Assembly (NCBI GenBank): GCA_019416685.1
Contig: DXWV01000032.1
Coordinates: forward strand, 1-26,077
Source: Bacteroides sp.
GTDB lineage: Bacteria; Bacteroidota; Bacteroidia; Bacteroidales; Bacteroidaceae
Reading direction: 5' to 3'
DNA: 26,077 bases
The position numbers and the translations under genes were made by a program. Of the stretch, positions 24,164 through 26,077 are shown piece after piece (position 1 is the first letter of the stretch; each line of letters begins with the position of its first letter). The notes under the pieces were generated by a model, which was not told the DNA's origin, searched no databases, and was given only the letters and a program-made list of their open reading frames with translations.

Positions 24164-24263
24164 ATATGTATATTTAATGTGTTGATGTTCAATGTTTTAA
24201 TAATATTTGTGTATGTCTTGTATTTTCTTAATAATACTATCTTTCTTTTTCTTCTTTTCTTTG

Positions 24264-24271
24264 TATTTTTG
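24264..24271 (+). promoter_or_regulatory. Possible second promoter upstream of tig
   Basis: TATTTTTG matches TAnnTTTG, with an imperfect TTTC at 24242-24245. It would give a long leader for tig or a separate small transcript. The DNA here is very AT-rich, so a chance match is quite possible. Confidence 0.25.
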
Positions 24272-24375
24272 CTTTATAAATAATTACAAAATTAAGTTCG
24301 GTGGTGGCTGTTGTTTTTGTGTTTAAAAATGGTAATACTTAGGGCGTTTTTTCATCAATTTTTGTGGAAAAATTT

Positions 24376-24504
24376 ATGGGAAGTATGACAAACGATGCTT
24401 GGTTGAAATGCATATTAACTCAGGCTTTCGAGAATAAAATGATGTGTAAGATAAAGAAAAACAGTTTTTTAATCTGTGTTTTATTGAACAATAATACTCA
24501 GTAG
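24376..24504 (+). CDS. Doubtful 42-codon open frame upstream of tig
   Basis: ATG at 24376 to TAG at 24502-24504 encodes 42 residues beginning MGSMTNDAWLKCILTQAF. The first half has mixed amino acids like a real protein; the second half is Lys/Asn/Leu-rich. No ribosome-binding site or homologous family is recognisable. It could be a leader peptide, a remnant of a degraded gene, or chance. Confidence 0.15.
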   Translation: MGSMTNDAWLKCILTQAFENKMMCKIKKNSFLICVLLNNNTQ

Positions 24505-24537
24505 AACTTTGTGTGGTTCTGTGGTGAGTTTAACTCA
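24491..24537 (+). other. Mutually exclusive hairpins upstream of the tig promoter
   Basis: ACTCA (24496-24500) and AGAAC (24503-24507) can pair with TGAGT (24525-24529) and GTTCT (24516-24520). The same TGAGT can instead pair with AACTCA (24532-24537) in the perfect palindrome TGAGTTTAACTCA. Such competing stems are the usual shape of an attenuator or of the 3' end of a small RNA, but no ligand or leader is recognised. Confidence 0.3.
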
Positions 24538-24600
24538 TTTATTGATTCATATTAAAAAATCTTCAATGCGTTAGTTATATAAATAATTCTTCCGCGTTTT

Positions 24601-24631
24601 TTTGATAATTGAAAGATTAGCACTAATTTTG
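24601..24631 (+). promoter_or_regulatory. Full-consensus tig promoter
   Basis: TTTG (24601-24604), a 19-bp spacer and TAATTTTG (24624-24631) match the Bacteroides TTTG-N19-TAnnTTTG promoter exactly. Transcription should start near 24635, leaving a leader of about 48 nt before the ATG at 24683. Confidence 0.8.
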
Positions 24632-24682
24632 CACCCTCATTTGAATATAGAATAAAGTATAAATCAAATAATAATTGTCAGA

Positions 24683-26038
24683 ATGAACGTTTCATTTCAA
24701 AACATTGACAAAGTAAGCGCATTGCTTACAGTAAAGCTGGAAAAGGCTGATTATCAGGAAAAAGTAGATAAATCTTTGAAGACATTCCGTCAAAAAGCTC
24801 AGATTCCGGGATTCCGTAAAGGGATGGTGCCGATGAGCCTGGTGAAGAAAATGTATGGTAAATCAGTGGTTGCTGAGGAAGTAAATAAACTTCTTTCAGA
24901 AAAAGTATATGATTATATTAAGAGTAATAATATAAATATGCTGGGCGAACCAATGCCTAACGAAGAAAAGCAGCAGGTGATTGATTTCGATACAATGGAC
25001 GATTTTGAATTTGTATTTGATATTGCTTTGGCACCTGAATTTAAGGCGGAAGTAAGTAGCAGTGATAAGGTAGACTACTATACAATCGAAGTAACTGATG
25101 CAATGGTAGACAACCAGGTGAAAGCTTATACACAGCGTAATGGCAAATACGAACAGGTTGCTGCTTACGAAGATAACGATATGCTGAAAGGTCTGATTGC
25201 CGAACTGGATGAAAACGGTAATACTAAAGAAGGTGGTATTCAGGTAGAAGGTGCCGTATTGATGCCTTCTTATATGAAGAATGATGAGCAGAAAGCTATT
25301 TTTGCCAATGCAAAAGTAAATGATGTATTGGTGTTCAATCCGAATACTGCATACGACGGACATGCTGCTGAAATCGCATCATTACTGAAGATTGAAAAAG
25401 AGGCTGCTGCTGAAGTGAAATCTGATTTCAGTTTCCAGGTGGAAGAAATTACTCGTTTTGTGTCAGGTGAATTGAATCAGGAGATCTTTGATCAGGTATT
25501 TGGCGAAGGCGTTGTGAAGACTGAAGACGAATTCCGCGCTAAAATTAAGGAAAGCATTGCTGAACAGCTTGTAGCCGACAGTGACTATAAATTCCTGATT
25601 GACGCTCGTAAGATGTTGATGGAAAAGGTTGGTAAACTTGAATTCCCGGATGCATTACTGAAACGTGTAATGTTGCTGAACAACAAAGAGAAAGGCGAAG
25701 AATTCGTAGCTGAAAACTATGATAAGAGCATTGAAGAACTGACTTGGCACCTGATTAAAGAACAGTTGGTGAAAGACAACGAAATCAAAGTTGAGCAGGA
25801 AGATGTAATCAAGATGGCTAAAGATGCTACCAAAGGACAGTTTGCTCAGTATGGTATGATGACAGTACCCGAGGATATTCTTGAAAATTATGCTCAGGAG
25901 ATGCTTAAGAAAAAAGAGAATGTTGATGGACTTGTAGGTCGCGTGGTTGAGGCTAAATTGGCTACAGCACTGAAAGCTAAGGTGACGCTGAACAACAAGA
26001 CTGTTCCGATGGAAGAATTTAACAAGATGTTCGAATAA
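24683..26038 (+). CDS. tig: Trigger factor, ribosome-bound chaperone
   Basis: Trigger factor docks at the ribosomal exit tunnel and protects nascent chains. The 451-residue protein has the ribosome-binding signature GFRKGMVP (43-50, usually GFRxGKxP). The middle domain (about 150-250), which is an FKBP-type prolyl isomerase in E. coli, is very divergent and probably inactive, as is common in Bacteroidetes. The C-terminal chaperone domain spans about 250-451. The ATG at 24683 gives the typical N-terminus MNVSFQNIDKVSALLTVKLE. In related genomes clpP and clpX follow; the window ends 39 bp after the stop, so this cannot be seen. Confidence 0.95.
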   Translation: MNVSFQNIDKVSALLTVKLEKADYQEKVDKSLKTFRQKAQIPGFRKGMVPMSLVKKMYGKSVVAEEVNKLLSEKVYDYIKSNNINMLGEPMPNEEKQQVIDFDTMDDFEFVFDIALAPEFKAEVSSSDKVDYYTIEVTDAMVDNQVKAYTQRNGKYEQVAAYEDNDMLKGLIAELDENGNTKEGGIQVEGAVLMPSYMKNDEQKAIFANAKVNDVLVFNPNTAYDGHAAEIASLLKIEKEAAAEVKSDFSFQVEEITRFVSGELNQEIFDQVFGEGVVKTEDEFRAKIKESIAEQLVADSDYKFLIDARKMLMEKVGKLEFPDALLKRVMLLNNKEKGEEFVAENYDKSIEELTWHLIKEQLVKDNEIKVEQEDVIKMAKDATKGQFAQYGMMTVPEDILENYAQEMLKKKENVDGLVGRVVEAKLATALKAKVTLNNKTVPMEEFNKMFE

Positions 26039-26077
26039 TATCCTTTTACAGGAAGGAACATAAAGTCACAGAAACAC

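Larger units (their letters stand above)
23701..24682. other. 982-bp gene-poor region upstream of tig
   Basis: The divergent gap between the ECF sigma gene and tig has no convincing gene. It holds two tandem arrays of dyad-symmetric sites (23873-23957 and 24079-24163), possible promoters around 24264-24294, one doubtful 42-codon frame (24376-24504), a set of mutually exclusive hairpins (24491-24537), and the tig promoter (24601-24631). The minus-strand open frames here (up to 67 codons) owe part of their length to the repeats and are not supported. Confidence 0.7.

Noticed and set aside
23989..24192. 67-codon minus-strand open frame containing DVSHRET
   Set aside because: Its motifs come from the 22-bp DNA repeat, whose period shifts the frame at every copy; no start signal or family was recognised.
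24896..25363. 155-codon minus-strand open frame inside tig
   Set aside because: It is antisense to a clearly coding gene and has the low-complexity composition of a shadow frame.

Overview
The window reads as a chromosomal segment of a Bacteroides-type gut bacterium. This rests on AT-rich DNA, weak Shine-Dalgarno signals, several TAnnTTTG promoter elements (two with TTTG exactly 19 bp upstream), a SusC/SusD pair under an ECF sigma/FecR switch, and lipoproteins whose lipobox cysteine is followed by acidic residues. No rRNA, tRNA, CRISPR array, IS element or prophage gene was seen.

Left third (1-6.6 kb, + strand): a conserved housekeeping cluster. The tail of an unidentified gene is followed by a two-transmembrane sensor histidine kinase, a YceD/DUF177 protein, ribosomal protein L32 (rpmF), FabH, the GTPases Era and Der, and a NarL-type response regulator. 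This links fatty-acid initiation and ribosome assembly; the kinase and regulator at its two edges may or may not be partners. A bidirectional terminator closes it.

Middle (6.6-9.8 kb): mlaF and mlaE (retrograde phospholipid transport ABC core) run leftward and diverge from lptB (LPS/LOS export ATPase) across a short region with a perfect 9-bp inverted repeat that contains a -7 element for each side. A GNAT acetyltransferase ends tail-to-tail with lptB, its stop codon overlapping. A small RRM RNA-binding protein follows, also leftward.

Right half (10.2-23.7 kb, - strand): an accessory locus. In transcription order: ECF sigma factor, FecR-type anti-sigma factor, SusC-like TonB-dependent transporter with an STN signalling domain, SusD-like lipoprotein, HExxH zinc metallohydrolase lipoprotein, DUF4302 lipoprotein, BACON lipoprotein, and a 1028-residue GLUG-repeat surface protein with a C-terminal sorting-like domain. 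There is no glycoside hydrolase, lyase or sulfatase, so I infer a peptide or protein-derived substrate rather than a classical polysaccharide locus. A 95-bp near-perfect palindrome separates the last gene from the rest.

Far right (23.7-26.1 kb): a 982-bp gap, then trigger factor (tig) behind a textbook Bacteroides promoter. The gap holds the most unexpected signal in the window: two different arrays of four dyad-symmetric sites, one repeating every 23 bp around TGTACA, the other every 22 bp around a CGTTTCTC/GAGAAACG-like dyad. Neither period is a multiple of three, so they are more likely protein-binding or RNA-structural arrays than coding sequence.
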